From Alcaligenaceae bacterium (GTDB taxonomy: Bacteria; Pseudomonadota; Gammaproteobacteria; Burkholderiales; Burkholderiaceae_B), in contig JACCEO010000001.1 of assembly GCA_013416485.1 (NCBI GenBank), positions 248,001 through 312,000 on the forward strand: a stretch of DNA of 64,000 nt, in the 5' to 3' direction. A model generated the notes under the pieces. It was not told the origin of the DNA and did no database searches. It saw only the letters and a list, made by a program, of their open reading frames with translations. This document shows positions 1 to 9,332 of the stretch, piece by piece. Positions within the stretch are counted from its first letter, which is position 1; each line of letters starts with the position of its first letter. The position numbers and the translations under genes were made by a program.

Positions 1-1
1 A

Positions 2-181
2 CAGCTGACTCGTAATCAATACGATGCTGGTTTGATTGATTACCTTAGTGTGGTGCAGGTGGAAACCACTGCGTTAAATACTGAACGTGCTGCGCTTTCC
101 TTAGTTACAGATCGCTTGTTAGCCAGTGTGCAATTGATTGCCGCCCTGGGTGGAGGCTGGCAATCCCAGCCCAATTTCTGA
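2..181 (+). CDS. Outer-membrane efflux protein (NodT/OprM type), C-terminal end only
   Basis: The window opens inside a reading frame that ends in TGA at 179-181. The last 59 residues include NQYDAGLIDYLSVVQVETTA and end in LGGGWQSQPNF. This is the usual C-terminal pattern of TolC-family outer-membrane factors of RND pumps: periplasmic coiled-coil helix residues YxxGxxDYLxVL, then an LGGGW tail. Such proteins form the outer-membrane channel of tripartite drug or metal efflux pumps. The inner-membrane partners would lie upstream of the window. The start and the family subtype cannot be seen. Confidence 0.8.
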   Translation, partial: QLTRNQYDAGLIDYLSVVQVETTALNTERAALSLVTDRLLASVQLIAALGGGWQSQPNF

Positions 182-512
182 ATTCAATATGTTCACGTTT
201 ACCCTTTGATTTACTGCAAAATGTCCGATTCTAGATACCTGGTGTCTTGATCTATGGAGTGCCATAAGCGGTGTTTTGATAATCTAAAACTCAGATAAAA
301 ACAGCTGTATATACATCATAAATAGTTACATTTTGGCTGGGCCATGAATGAATCAATAACTAAAAAAACTGTATGTGGTCTATGTCAGCACATAACAAGA
401 TAACTATAAGGTTTGGCAAGTAGGGCGGTGTCGTTCTGCAAACGGATGGTGCTGTCTGGCAGTAAGAGACAATGTTTGCGCACTGTAGTTGTACCCACAA
501 AGGAGATACGTA
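182..512. other. Intergenic region upstream of the ABC importer operon
   Basis: This is a 331-bp AT-rich stretch with no supported gene. It must hold the promoter of the binding-protein gene that starts at 513. I see no convincing terminator for the efflux gene and no operator I can name. Confidence 0.5.
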
Positions 513-1886
513 GTGAAAGAATCAAGCATACTCAGTAAAGAAGCAGCTTCCACTAATCGCCGTAGCTTTTTGAAAACAGGTGCCGCAGTTTCTGGTGGCC
601 TGATGGTGTCCGGGGTGGCAGCTCCTGCCTTGGCACAAAGTAAAGAGTATCCGGCCTTGGGTAACTATCCTGACGGCGTTAAGGGTGATACTGTCGTCGC
701 TGGTCTTACGCTGGACTTGACGGGTCCCTATTCGGCCGAAGGTGCGGGACAACGCCGCGGTTTCGAACTCGCTGCTGAAATGATCAACAATGGCGACCCA
801 CGTATTAAAAAAGTCTCGCCGTTAACCAAAGAAGGTATTCTGGGTAAAAAACTGGTTCTGGTTATAGGTGACGCTGAAACCAAACCGAATAGTGCGGTGC
901 AGGCAGCTACCCGTTTTATCCGCCAAGACAAAGCCATGATGGTCGCAGGCAGCGTTAGTAGCTCGGTGGCTATTGCGTTACAAAACACCTGCGAACGTGC
1001 AAAAACCCTGTATTTCAGTATTATTAGTGGCTCTAGCGACACCACAGGCAAAGACTGCCGCCGCTATGGCTTCCGTTTATGTCACCACGCGTATACCGCC
1101 GCTAAGGCGATTGCGCCTGTATTGGCCGCCGATTACGGCAAAAGCATGAAGGCCATTTATTTGGTCCCCGACTACAACTATGGTCACTCCATTCACGATC
1201 ACATGCGTGAATTTACCGAAGCCCAAGGCTGGACCACCATAGATACGCCACAAATACACCCCCTTGGTGCTACAGACTACAGCGCGTATATGTTGAACAT
1301 CGCTAACAGCGGTGCCGACATCCTTATCAACCTGGATTACGGTGCTGACGCGGTCAACTCAGCCAAACAGGCACATGAATTTGGTGTCCTGAAAAATATG
1401 AAAATGTGTGTGCCATACCTGCCCGCCTACATGCTAGAAGAGGTTGGCCCTGAAATCATGGAGGGTGTATACGGAACGATGGTGTTCTGGTGGACGGAAA
1501 GTGAAAAGAACGAAGTCGCCAAAGACTTCGTGGAAGCCTACGAGGCCAAGTTCGGTGCCAAGCCCCGCGATCCCGAACACAACGCCTACATGTCCATGTT
1601 GTTGTGGGCCGATGCCATAGAGCGCGCAGGTACTTTCTACCCTGCAGCTGTGGTCGAAGCACTGGAAGACAGTATTAATCACAAGCGACCCTACACGATG
1701 GGTGGCGAGGCCTACTTCCGTGCCGAAGACCATGATGGTGCAGCGAACTTTGCCATAGTCCGTGGCAAAAAACCGTCTGAAATCAAGAATAAAGACGATC
1801 TTGTCGATGTGGTCGCCGTTGCCGATGGTGTGACAACGTTGCCACCTATAGGCTACGCCGGTTGCAAGATGGGACCTGCTGCTTAA
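513..1886 (+). CDS. ABC transporter substrate-binding protein, branched-chain amino acid (LivK) family
   Basis: Periplasmic ligand-binding component of an importer of the LivK/HAAT family. The GTG at 513 is chosen because AGGAG lies 7 bp upstream; an in-frame TTG at 489 lacks this. The product is 457 residues. The N-terminus has a twin-arginine signal (NRRSFLKTG, then a hydrophobic stretch ending AAPALA), so export is probably by Tat in folded form. The body begins GDTVVAGLTLDLTGPYSAEG, a type I periplasmic-binding fold. It is the first gene of an operon with livH, livM-livG, livF and acetyl-CoA synthetase. The ligand cannot be read from sequence. The neighbouring acyl-CoA synthetase makes a short-chain carboxylate or an amide precursor possible, but that is inference. 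Confidence 0.88.
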   Translation: MKESSILSKEAASTNRRSFLKTGAAVSGGLMVSGVAAPALAQSKEYPALGNYPDGVKGDTVVAGLTLDLTGPYSAEGAGQRRGFELAAEMINNGDPRIKKVSPLTKEGILGKKLVLVIGDAETKPNSAVQAATRFIRQDKAMMVAGSVSSSVAIALQNTCERAKTLYFSIISGSSDTTGKDCRRYGFRLCHHAYTAAKAIAPVLAADYGKSMKAIYLVPDYNYGHSIHDHMREFTEAQGWTTIDTPQIHPLGATDYSAYMLNIANSGADILINLDYGADAVNSAKQAHEFGVLKNMKMCVPYLPAYMLEEVGPEIMEGVYGTMVFWWTESEKNEVAKDFVEAYEAKFGAKPRDPEHNAYMSMLLWADAIERAGTFYPAAVVEALEDSINHKRPYTMGGEAYFRAEDHDGAANFAIVRGKKPSEIKNKDDLVDVVAVADGVTTLPPIGYAGCKMGPAA

Positions 1887-1899
1887 GCCTAGTGCCTGT

Positions 1900-1929
1900 T
1901 ACTGCAGCGGTGTAACCGCCGCTGCAGTA
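1900..1929 (+). promoter_or_regulatory. Stem-loop between binding-protein gene and livH
   Basis: TACTGCAGCGG and its exact reverse complement (11 bp) are separated by 8 nt. No T-run follows, so it is not a classical terminator. In ABC importer operons a hairpin here commonly stabilises the upstream mRNA and raises binding-protein yield relative to the membrane subunits. That role is inferred. Confidence 0.65.
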
Positions 1930-1962
1930 CTTATCGTGATCTAACTTCAACGGGGGGCGCGT

Positions 1963-2838
1963 ATGCCTAGCATGGGCCTATTCTTGTCGCAGGTGTTTAA
2001 CGGTCTGGCACTGGGGGTGTTGCTGTCCCTTATTGCTGTTGGGCTGACCATTATTTACGGAACGCTGGGTCTGATCAACTTCGCGCATGGCGCGTTGTTT
2101 GTGTTGGGTGCTTATGCTGGGTATTCCGTCTTTACCTTTACTGGGTCTTTTGTGCTGGGCCTGCTAGGTGCGGCTTTGGCTGCTCTATTGATAGGCTTGA
2201 TTCTAGAACGTGGGTTAATCAAACGATTTTATAACCGCCCTCATGAAGACCAAATCCTGGTCACCTTTGGTATCAGCATTGTTATCGTTGAAATTATTCG
2301 GGGTATTTATGGTGGTGTAGGTCAACGCGTACCGGTGCCTAGCTGGGGCGCGGGAACGGTTGACTTGGGGTTTGTGGTCTACCCCCTGTATCGCATTGAA
2401 ATTCTAGGTATTGCCGCTGTTGTGCTGGGTCTATTCTGGGTGCTGTTATACCGTACGCGGCTGGGCTTAATCATACGATCCGGTATCGAAGATGCCCTTA
2501 TGGTGCGTTTGTTAGGTATCAACATACAACGTGCTTTTTTAGTGGTGTTTGCCTTGGGTGCGGCAGCTGCTGGGTTTGCCGGCATGATCTACGGCCCTAT
2601 CGTTTCCATCGTCCCTGATATGGGCTTTCGGGTCCTGATCCAGTCCTTTGTGGTCGTGGTGTTGGGTGGTGTGGGCTCTTTCCCTGGCGCTATTTTGGGT
2701 GGCTTAATTGCAGGTCAAATTTTAAGTCTTACCTCGCTGGTGAACCCAGTGTATTCAGATGTCATGTTGTTCGCAGCAATGGCGTTAATTCTTATTTTGC
2801 GACCCCAGGGTCTGTTGGGTGTGGAGGGTAGGGCATGA
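1963..2838 (+). CDS. livH: Branched-chain-type ABC transporter permease LivH
   Basis: Inner-membrane permease of 291 residues, the usual length for LivH. It has about eight hydrophobic segments and the family signatures GLTIIYGTLGLINFAHGALF near the N-terminus and VVVVLGGVGSFPGAILGG near the C-terminus. It pairs with the LivM half of the next gene to form the channel. Its stop overlaps the next start by 4 nt (ATGA), showing translational coupling. Substrate unknown, as for the whole importer. Confidence 0.9.
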   Translation: MPSMGLFLSQVFNGLALGVLLSLIAVGLTIIYGTLGLINFAHGALFVLGAYAGYSVFTFTGSFVLGLLGAALAALLIGLILERGLIKRFYNRPHEDQILVTFGISIVIVEIIRGIYGGVGQRVPVPSWGAGTVDLGFVVYPLYRIEILGIAAVVLGLFWVLLYRTRLGLIIRSGIEDALMVRLLGINIQRAFLVVFALGAAAAGFAGMIYGPIVSIVPDMGFRVLIQSFVVVVLGGVGSFPGAILGGLIAGQILSLTSLVNPVYSDVMLFAAMALILILRPQGLLGVEGRA

Positions 2839-4751
2839 CAAGGTCAACGACATCGACAGCCTCCATTAAGGCCGATACCACACAAATGGGTGGTGAAACC
2901 ATCAAGCACACGGCCAATAGCAGTGGCTTTCGTCGCCGCTACAAGGTTGAGTTCTATTTAGGCCTGGTGCTAATTATGGCGCCGTTTATTGCCCCATTTG
3001 TAGGGGCTGGCCCCGACCTTTTAGGGCGGGTCCTGATCTGGGGTCTGTTTGGCCTAGGCTTTGACTTGCTATTTGGGTACACCGGCTTGCTGTCTTTTGG
3101 GCAGGCTGCTTTCTATGGCACAGGTAGTTTTATTACCGCCTACCTATTAACAACTGGCATCATCCCCAACATGCTGGTTGCTTTGATGGTGGCTGTGTTG
3201 GTCGCCTCGGTGCTGGGCATCATGATAGGCTACCTGACACTGCGCCGTAGCGGGATCTATTTCGCCATGAGTACTCTAGCGTTTGGCGAAATGATCTACT
3301 TCCTAGAGTTTGGACCGCTACGCGACTGGACTGGCGGGGAAAACGGCATACCGGGCATACCAGAACCCGTGGTGGATTTTGGCTTCTATAGCATCACGAT
3401 ACAGCCGGGTTGGCCTATGTACACCTTCCTGGCGGTTATGTTCTTTCTGGGCTTTATTGTTGCGCGTCGTATTTCACTGTCGCCGTTTGGTGTGGTCTTA
3501 ACCGCCATACGCGGCAATCCTACCCGAGCTATGGCCGTGGGTCACAAAATACGCCATTACAAACTGGCGGTTTTTGTGGTCGCTGCTGCCTATGGTGGTT
3601 TGGCAGGTGGCTTGCTGGGGTTGTTCCAAGGGTATATGCCGCCTGACGCTTTTAACCTGCATACCTCGGCAGAAGTCGTCATTCAAACTGTTATGGGCGG
3701 TACGGGAACCTTGTTCGGGCCGTTGTTGGGTGCCTTGATCTGGTTGTATCTGTACGAGGTACTGCAATTTGTCGATGCTGTGGGTCCATACTGGCGTTTA
3801 ATCTTGGGCGTTATCTTTGTGCTGCTGGTTACCGTGTTTCGTCGCGGTATTTGTGGTGAATACATTGCCTGGCGCAATCAACGCATGACTCGCCGCATAG
3901 CCCGTGCCACAGGCAGTGGCATTGTGGGCCAGGGTCAGGCTAAACGTACATCTAACGTGCCATTAATCATGCGTAAACCCGCCAATGCACGTCCAGGTAC
4001 ACCAGTGTTGCAGGCCAATAATATTGCCAAGCATTATGGTGGTCTGAAGGCGGTTAAAGGGGTGTCTGTCACCATAGAGGAAGGCGAGCTGCGCGGTCTG
4101 ATCGGTCCTAATGGTGCTGGGAAATCCACTTTCTTCAAAATGTTGGCTGGCGAAATTGAACCTACGCACGGCGAAGTGTTTATGCGAGGTGAAAACATCA
4201 CGGGTGCGGGCGTGACCCAAGTCTGCCAAATGGGCATGAGCAAAAGCTACCAGGTTAACGAACTGTTTGATGCGCTTACCGTACGTCAAAACATTCTTAT
4301 GTCGGTACTAGGACAAAAACGTGGTGGTTTTCGTTTTGATGCCTTGGCTAGCTTGGAAAGCGACAGTTCCTACATGGAGCAGGTTGAAGCTTCTATGGAA
4401 CTGGTCGAACTCTTGGACTATGCCGATACACCAGTGCATGAATTGTCTTACGGGCAAAAGCGTCGGGTGGAAATTGGTTTGGCCTTGGCCACAGGTGCCA
4501 ATGTCTTGCTGCTTGACGAGCCGCTGGCTGGCATGAGCCCCGAAGAAAGGGTGCATACCGTGGCTTTACTTAAAAATATACGGGTAGGCCGTACTGTGCT
4601 AATCGTCGAGCACGATATGGATGCCATGTTCGAGCTGGCTGACAAAATCACGGTTCTGTACGACGGAAATTTCCTTGCTGAAGGTACGCCCGATGAAATT
4701 CGTAACAGCAAGGCAGTTCAGGATGCATATCTTGGTGGGATGGAAGAATAA
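2835..4751 (+). CDS. LivM-LivG fusion: ABC permease joined to ATPase
   Basis: One 638-residue polypeptide carries two importer subunits that are often separate. Residues about 40-345 are a LivM-type permease (DLLFGYTGLLSFGQAAFYG, then YGGLAGGLLGLFQGYMPPDAF). After a basic linker, residues about 390-638 are a LivG-type ATPase: Walker A GPNGAGKST near residue 425, signature LSYGQKRRVEIG, Walker B LLLDEPLAGMSPEE and switch histidine VEHDMD. The frame is continuous with no sign of a sequencing artefact. It overlaps livH by 4 nt and livF by 1 nt. Fusions of this kind are known in proteobacterial HAAT importers. The substrate is not evident. Confidence 0.9.
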   Translation: MTRSTTSTASIKADTTQMGGETIKHTANSSGFRRRYKVEFYLGLVLIMAPFIAPFVGAGPDLLGRVLIWGLFGLGFDLLFGYTGLLSFGQAAFYGTGSFITAYLLTTGIIPNMLVALMVAVLVASVLGIMIGYLTLRRSGIYFAMSTLAFGEMIYFLEFGPLRDWTGGENGIPGIPEPVVDFGFYSITIQPGWPMYTFLAVMFFLGFIVARRISLSPFGVVLTAIRGNPTRAMAVGHKIRHYKLAVFVVAAAYGGLAGGLLGLFQGYMPPDAFNLHTSAEVVIQTVMGGTGTLFGPLLGALIWLYLYEVLQFVDAVGPYWRLILGVIFVLLVTVFRRGICGEYIAWRNQRMTRRIARATGSGIVGQGQAKRTSNVPLIMRKPANARPGTPVLQANNIAKHYGGLKAVKGVSVTIEEGELRGLIGPNGAGKSTFFKMLAGEIEPTHGEVFMRGENITGAGVTQVCQMGMSKSYQVNELFDALTVRQNILMSVLGQKRGGFRFDALASLESDSSYMEQVEASMELVELLDYADTPVHELSYGQKRRVEIGLALATGANVLLLDEPLAGMSPEERVHTVALLKNIRVGRTVLIVEHDMDAMFELADKITVLYDGNFLAEGTPDEIRNSKAVQDAYLGGMEE

Positions 4752-5455
4752 TGAACTTGCTTGAAGCGAAAGATATCAACACGTTTTATGGTGACTCGCA
4801 TATTTTGTTTGATGTGTCCTTGCATATCAAAAAAAACGAGGTCGTGGCATTGCTTGGGCGTAATGGCGCAGGCAAGTCCACCTTGCTGAAAACGCTGGCA
4901 GGGGCTTTGACCGCAAAGTCAGGCTCCATCACCTTTAATGGTACTCCCATAGAAAAAATGCCTGCCCACCAGATTGCTCGCCTAGGTCTGCAACTAGTGC
5001 CTGAAGAACGTCGGGTCATAGGTGGGATTACCGTCCATGAAAATCTGCAGTTAGCAGCAATGGCGTGTAAAACCCCGCTTAGTTACGAAGAAATCTATAA
5101 AACCTTTCCCCGGCTCGACGAACGTCGCAACAACAAGGGTAGGGCGTTATCGGGGGGCGAACAGCAAATGGTCGCGATTGCGCGTGCCATGATACGGGAT
5201 GCGCCTTTAATTTTGCTGGATGAACCCTTTGAAGGCTTGGCCCCCCTGATCGTGCGCGATATCATGAACGTATGTAAGGAACTGGCGGCCCAAGGCCGTA
5301 CTATTGTTGTGGTCGAGCAAAACGTTAAGGCAGCGCTTTCTATGGCTAGCCGTTGTTATATGCTGAATACTGGCCATATTGTTTTCGGAGGAACTACCGA
5401 AGAACTACAGGCACAGCCCGAAATAATGAATCGTTATCTTGGGGCCGCTGCTTAA
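4751..5455 (+). CDS. livF: Branched-chain-type ABC transporter ATPase LivF
   Basis: Second ATPase of the importer, 234 residues. Visible motifs are Walker A GRNGAGKST, signature LSGGEQQMVAIARAM, Walker B LILLDEPFEGLAP and the switch region VVEQNVKAA. It would dimerise with the LivG half of the preceding fusion. Its ATG overlaps the stop of that gene (TAATGA). A 36-bp gap with a strong AGGAGG-type site separates it from acetyl-CoA synthetase, so the genes are probably cotranscribed. Confidence 0.9.
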   Translation: MNLLEAKDINTFYGDSHILFDVSLHIKKNEVVALLGRNGAGKSTLLKTLAGALTAKSGSITFNGTPIEKMPAHQIARLGLQLVPEERRVIGGITVHENLQLAAMACKTPLSYEEIYKTFPRLDERRNNKGRALSGGEQQMVAIARAMIRDAPLILLDEPFEGLAPLIVRDIMNVCKELAAQGRTIVVVEQNVKAALSMASRCYMLNTGHIVFGGTTEELQAQPEIMNRYLGAAA

Positions 5456-5491
5456 CGTCAGGTATTTCCTATTCACTCGGAGGTTTTTTTT

Positions 5492-7471
5492 ATGTCGTCT
5501 ACTATTGATTCCATACTCGTTGAAAATCGGGTTTTCCCCCCGACACCCGAGCAGATCGCGGTTGCCCGTGTGTCTGGCATGGAAGCTTATCAGGCGCTTT
5601 GCAATGAAGCTGAGCAGGACTTTGACGGATTCTGGGCACGCTTAGCAAACGAGCACGTACGCTGGCGTAAGCCTTTTACCAAAGTACTGGACGAGTCGAA
5701 AGCACCGTTTTATACCTGGTTCGATGATGGTGAGCTTAACGTTTCGGAAAACTGCCTGGACGTACATATTGAGAATGGCAATGGCGACAAGGTTGCCCTA
5801 ATCTTCGAGGCCGATGACGGCACTGTGGATAAGGTCACCTACCGCCAGCTGTTGGCGCGGGTATCGCGTATCGCTAACGGCATCAAGTCACTAGGCTACA
5901 GGAAAGGTGACCGGGCAGTTATCTATATGCCTATGTCCATAGAAGCAATTGCCACCATGCAGGCATGCGCCCGCTTAGGGGTAATACACTCGGTGGTATT
6001 TGGCGGGTTTTCAGCCAAAAGTCTGCACCAGCGTATTGTTGACGTGGGTGCCACCCTGGTATTAACCGCCGATGCCCAAATGCGTGGTGGGCGTGCCATA
6101 CCCCTGAAAGCTGCAGTCGATGAAGCGCTAGCCGGTGAAGGTGCGGATATCGTCACCAAAGTCGTGGTGTATCGTCGTACAGGTTCTGATGTTGCCTGGA
6201 ATGATCAACGCGACTTATGGCTGCATGACTTGGAAAAAGGCCAATCTGATCAGTGTGAACCTGTTAGCGTCGAAGCAGAACACCCCTTGTTTATTTTGTA
6301 CACATCGGGTTCCACGGGCAGCCCCAAAGGCGTACAGCACGCCTCTGGTGGCTATTTGCTATGGGCTTCGGTGACCACTAAATGGGTGTTTGATACGGGT
6401 CCTGACGATGTCTTCTGGTGCACGGCCGACGTGGGCTGGGTTACTGGCCATACCTATATTACCTATGGCGCCTTGGCTGCAGGGCTGACGCAAGTCGTCT
6501 TCGAGGGGGTACCTACTTACCCCGATGCTGGTCGTTTCTGGGACATGATACAGCGCCACAAAGTCAGTATTTTCTACACAGCACCTACTGCGATACGTTC
6601 CCTGATCAAAGCTGCTGAAGTCAACCCTGAAGTGCATCCGAAACACTACGACTTGTCGTCACTGCGCATACTGGGGTCTGTAGGTGAGCCCATCAACCCA
6701 GAAGCTTGGGTTTGGTACTACCAAAATGTAGGGAATTCGCGTTGTCCCGTCATAGACACCTGGTGGCAAACTGAAACGGGTGGCCATATCTTGACGCCTT
6801 TACCGGGCGCCACACCTTTGAAACCAGGCTCTTGCACTTTGCCATTACCGGGTATTTCCGTGGGCATCGTTGACGAAGCCGGGAATGAAGTGGCTGATGG
6901 CCGTGGCGGTTTCCTGGTGATCACCAAACCCTGGCCAGCCATGATACGTAACGTATGGGGTGATGAGAATCGCTATCGTAAGGGCTATTTCCCGCCTGAA
7001 ATGAAAGGAGCGTATTTGGCAGGCGATGGCGCACAACGTGATGCCGATGGCTATTACTGGATCATGGGGCGCATAGACGACGTACTTAGTGTTTCTGGCC
7101 ACCGTCTGGGCACGATGGAAATTGAATCCGCTATGGTCGCCCACGAACTGGTAGCGGAAACCGCAATTGTGGGCAGGCCCGATGACACTACTGGCGAGGC
7201 CATTGTGGCCTTTGTCATGCTTAAAGGGGATTTGCCGCATGGTGATGCTGCCGTAGCACTTGCCAAAGAATTGCGTGACTGGGTGGGCAAGGAAGTGGGG
7301 CCTATTGCCAAGCCGCGTGAAATTCGTTTTGGTAATAACCTGCCAAAAACGCGTTCAGGCAAAATCATGCGACGTTTGCTGCGTGTTGTAGCAGAAGGTC
7401 AAGAAGTTACACAGGACGTCTCTACACTAGAAAACCCTGATGTTCTAAAGCAGTTTACCCAGCCATACTGA
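5492..7471 (+). CDS. acs: Acetyl-CoA synthetase (AMP-forming)
   Basis: Adenylate-forming ligase converting acetate, ATP and CoA to acetyl-CoA. At 659 residues it fits Acs. Motifs are the P-loop-like [14 protein letters not shown], the acyl-pocket region [11 protein letters not shown], and the C-terminal [11 protein letters not shown]. Lys624 in that last motif is the adenylation-step lysine, commonly controlled by reversible acetylation. The start follows CGGAGG. It lies in the importer operon, which suggests the imported compound yields acetate or another short acyl group. Propionate or a similar short acid as substrate cannot be excluded from sequence. Confidence 0.9.
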   Translation: MSSTIDSILVENRVFPPTPEQIAVARVSGMEAYQALCNEAEQDFDGFWARLANEHVRWRKPFTKVLDESKAPFYTWFDDGELNVSENCLDVHIENGNGDKVALIFEADDGTVDKVTYRQLLARVSRIANGIKSLGYRKGDRAVIYMPMSIEAIATMQACARLGVIHSVVFGGFSAKSLHQRIVDVGATLVLTADAQMRGGRAIPLKAAVDEALAGEGADIVTKVVVYRRTGSDVAWNDQRDLWLHDLEKGQSDQCEPVSVEAEHPLFILYTSGSTGSPKGVQHASGGYLLWASVTTKWVFDTGPDDVFWCTADVGWVTGHTYITYGALAAGLTQVVFEGVPTYPDAGRFWDMIQRHKVSIFYTAPTAIRSLIKAAEVNPEVHPKHYDLSSLRILGSVGEPINPEAWVWYYQNVGNSRCPVIDTWWQTETGGHILTPLPGATPLKPGSCTLPLPGISVGIVDEAGNEVADGRGGFLVITKPWPAMIRNVWGDENRYRKGYFPPEMKGAYLAGDGAQRDADGYYWIMGRIDDVLSVSGHRLGTMEIESAMVAHELVAETAIVGRPDDTTGEAIVAFVMLKGDLPHGDAAVALAKELRDWVGKEVGPIAKPREIRFGNNLPKTRSGKIMRRLLRVVAEGQEVTQDVSTLENPDVLKQFTQPY

Positions 7472-7492
7472 TGTTTAAGGCTTAAAGCAAGG

Positions 7493-7527
7493 AATACGGT
7501 TGGTGCTGTTTTGACCAGCCGTATTTA
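7493..7527 (+). terminator. Stem-loop after acetyl-CoA synthetase
   Basis: AATACGGTTGGT pairs with ACCAGCCGTATT (12 bp with one G-T pair) across a 9-nt loop, just after the acs stop. The T-run is short. It is probably the operon terminator, though weak. Confidence 0.6.
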
Positions 7528-7549
7528 ATCACCTGACTCAGGGGGATTC

Positions 7550-8341
7550 ATGAAGTTGCAACATAGTTCGACTATCGCCCCACCAGTACACACTAACGTC
7601 TCTGTTAGTGGGCTGTCAGCAGTTATGCCAGCAGCAGGTGCTTTATTGGATCGAGTACACGAAATGGGGCAACTGACCTTTGCCCTGAATGGTGTCATGG
7701 TGGTTAGTAGCCCAGCAGGGCATTGGGTGGTGCCACCCACGCGTGCCTTATGGTTAGCGCCCAATGTCAGGCATAGGGTGCGTACTTTGGGTAGGGTGCG
7801 CACGCGAACCATTACCTTGCTGCCTGTGGCTACACCTAGTCTGCCCTCGCGCAGCTGCATGATACATGTCACCCCTTTGTTACGTGAACTTTTGAATGTG
7901 CTGGACGACGCTCCTGGTCGCGACGCCTGCAATCATCGGAATCAGCTATTAACAGAACTGCTGCTTGAAGAAATGGGGCGGCCGTGTTCCTTGCCGTTGT
8001 CCTTGCCTTTGCCCAGGGACCCTAGGGTGGCCCGCATATGCACATATATTCAGGAAAACCTGGACGAAAACAAAAGCTTGCAAGCCTGGGCTCTGGAAAT
8101 GGGCTTGCATAGCCGTACGCTGCACCGTTTGTTTGTCAAAGAAGTTGGCATGTCATTTGTGCAATGGCGTCAGCAGGCCAAACTGCTGGCGGCTTTGGAA
8201 TGGCTGGCCGAAGGGCAGCAAATTCTTAGTGTGGCGCTGGATCTAGGCTACCAGACCCAAAGCGCATTCACTGTCATGTTTCGGCGCAGCCTGGGTATTA
8301 CCCCCAGCGAATTCATTAAAAGCGTAGTTCAGGCACATTAA
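7550..8341 (+). CDS. AraC-family transcriptional regulator
   Basis: A 263-residue regulator. The N-terminal part looks like a small cupin sensor (QLTFALNGVMVVSSPAGHWVVPPTRALWL). The C-terminal 100 residues form the AraC double helix-turn-helix: SLQAWALEMGLHSRTLHRLFVKE, then ILSVALDLGYQTQSAFTVMFRR and GITPSEF. The start has GGGGG 7 bp upstream. It follows the importer-acs operon in the same direction after a terminator-like hairpin, so it is a plausible local regulator. No operator was identified. Confidence 0.85.
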   Translation: MKLQHSSTIAPPVHTNVSVSGLSAVMPAAGALLDRVHEMGQLTFALNGVMVVSSPAGHWVVPPTRALWLAPNVRHRVRTLGRVRTRTITLLPVATPSLPSRSCMIHVTPLLRELLNVLDDAPGRDACNHRNQLLTELLLEEMGRPCSLPLSLPLPRDPRVARICTYIQENLDENKSLQAWALEMGLHSRTLHRLFVKEVGMSFVQWRQQAKLLAALEWLAEGQQILSVALDLGYQTQSAFTVMFRRSLGITPSEFIKSVVQAH

Positions 8342-8357
8342 GCCATTGTTATGCAAT

Positions 8358-9332
8358 TCAGCAGATTTGCCTTATACCCGCAATACCATGTGCACCGTGC
8401 TGTTGGGCAATGTGCTGGGTGCTTGAAGATTGCCCGCCTATGGCAAATACGGGCATGCTAGCTTGTTCGGCCAGAGCGGCAAACGCACTCCATCCCATAC
8501 CTGCTTGATTCGGATGCGTAGGGGTATCTAGCACATGGCCCAAAACGGCAAAGTCCGGTTTTAGTGTGCGTGCTACGGCTAAATCAGTGGCGTTGTGTAC
8601 AGACACGCCCAATAACTTACCCGCTGGCATGTTTAGCTGTTCGTCTGTTTGGTGGTTGACCATATCACCAGCACGTACATGTAGGCCATCGGCTACTGCC
8701 AGCCAGGCGGCCGGGTGGCAGCTGTTTACCAGACAACGTGCGCCACTGGCATGGCAACGCTCTAGCACTTGTTTGAAGGCCTGTTCCAGCTGTGCAGGGC
8801 TGTCTTGCCAGCTAGGCTCGCGAAACTGCACCAGCTTCAGTCCGTTAGCCAAGGCGTGGTCTAACCTACTCATGAAAGCAGGTAGGTTTTGGGCGCTGTT
8901 AATAGACGTCAACAAATAACGGTCAGGCAGTTGTAACCAGCGCAAGGGCGGTTCAGTTGCTGGTAGCAATGGGCCTATGCTTAGGGGAGCACTAGGGTCT
9001 ACCCAGGCCAGTTCCTGACCTTCTATTCCTTTGGGCTCGCCTGTCCAGCCTGTCACGCGACAAAATGCCAGCCTGACGATATTGACTTCGTATTCGTGGG
9101 TATAGGTCACCCACGGTGTGGCATGGGTGACATCGATATCCAGTTCTTCTTTCAGTTCTCGCGATAACGCTTGTAAAACGGTTTCACCCGCTTCTATTTT
9201 TCCGCCAGGTAGTTCCCACCAGCCTGACCACGGTTTGTCTGCCGGGCGTTGGGCCAACAGCAGTTGGCCATCAGGACGCAGGATTAGGCCAGCGGCAACG
9301 TGAATAAAGGGCTTGTTTACAGATGAGGTCAT
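8358..9332 (-). CDS. Nudix hydrolase fused to a thiamine-phosphate-synthase-like domain
   Basis: The 324-residue product has two parts. Residues about 1-130 are a MutT-type Nudix domain with the box GGKIEAGETVLQALSRELKE followed by EE, matching Gx5Ex7REx2EE. Residues about 140-320 are a TIM-barrel domain resembling ThiE (LVQFREPSW, LGVSVHNATD, AIGG). The Nudix half should sanitise oxidised nucleotides such as 8-oxo-dGTP. The role of the ThiE-like half is uncertain. The ATG at 9332 is chosen because it overlaps the stop of the upstream ATPase gene (ATGA); a longer frame reaches 9407 but runs through that gene. This fusion is widespread in beta- and gammaproteobacteria. Confidence 0.85.
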   Translation of the reverse strand: MTSSVNKPFIHVAAGLILRPDGQLLLAQRPADKPWSGWWELPGGKIEAGETVLQALSRELKEELDIDVTHATPWVTYTHEYEVNIVRLAFCRVTGWTGEPKGIEGQELAWVDPSAPLSIGPLLPATEPPLRWLQLPDRYLLTSINSAQNLPAFMSRLDHALANGLKLVQFREPSWQDSPAQLEQAFKQVLERCHASGARCLVNSCHPAAWLAVADGLHVRAGDMVNHQTDEQLNMPAGKLLGVSVHNATDLAVARTLKPDFAVLGHVLDTPTHPNQAGMGWSAFAALAEQASMPVFAIGGQSSSTQHIAQQHGAHGIAGIRQIC

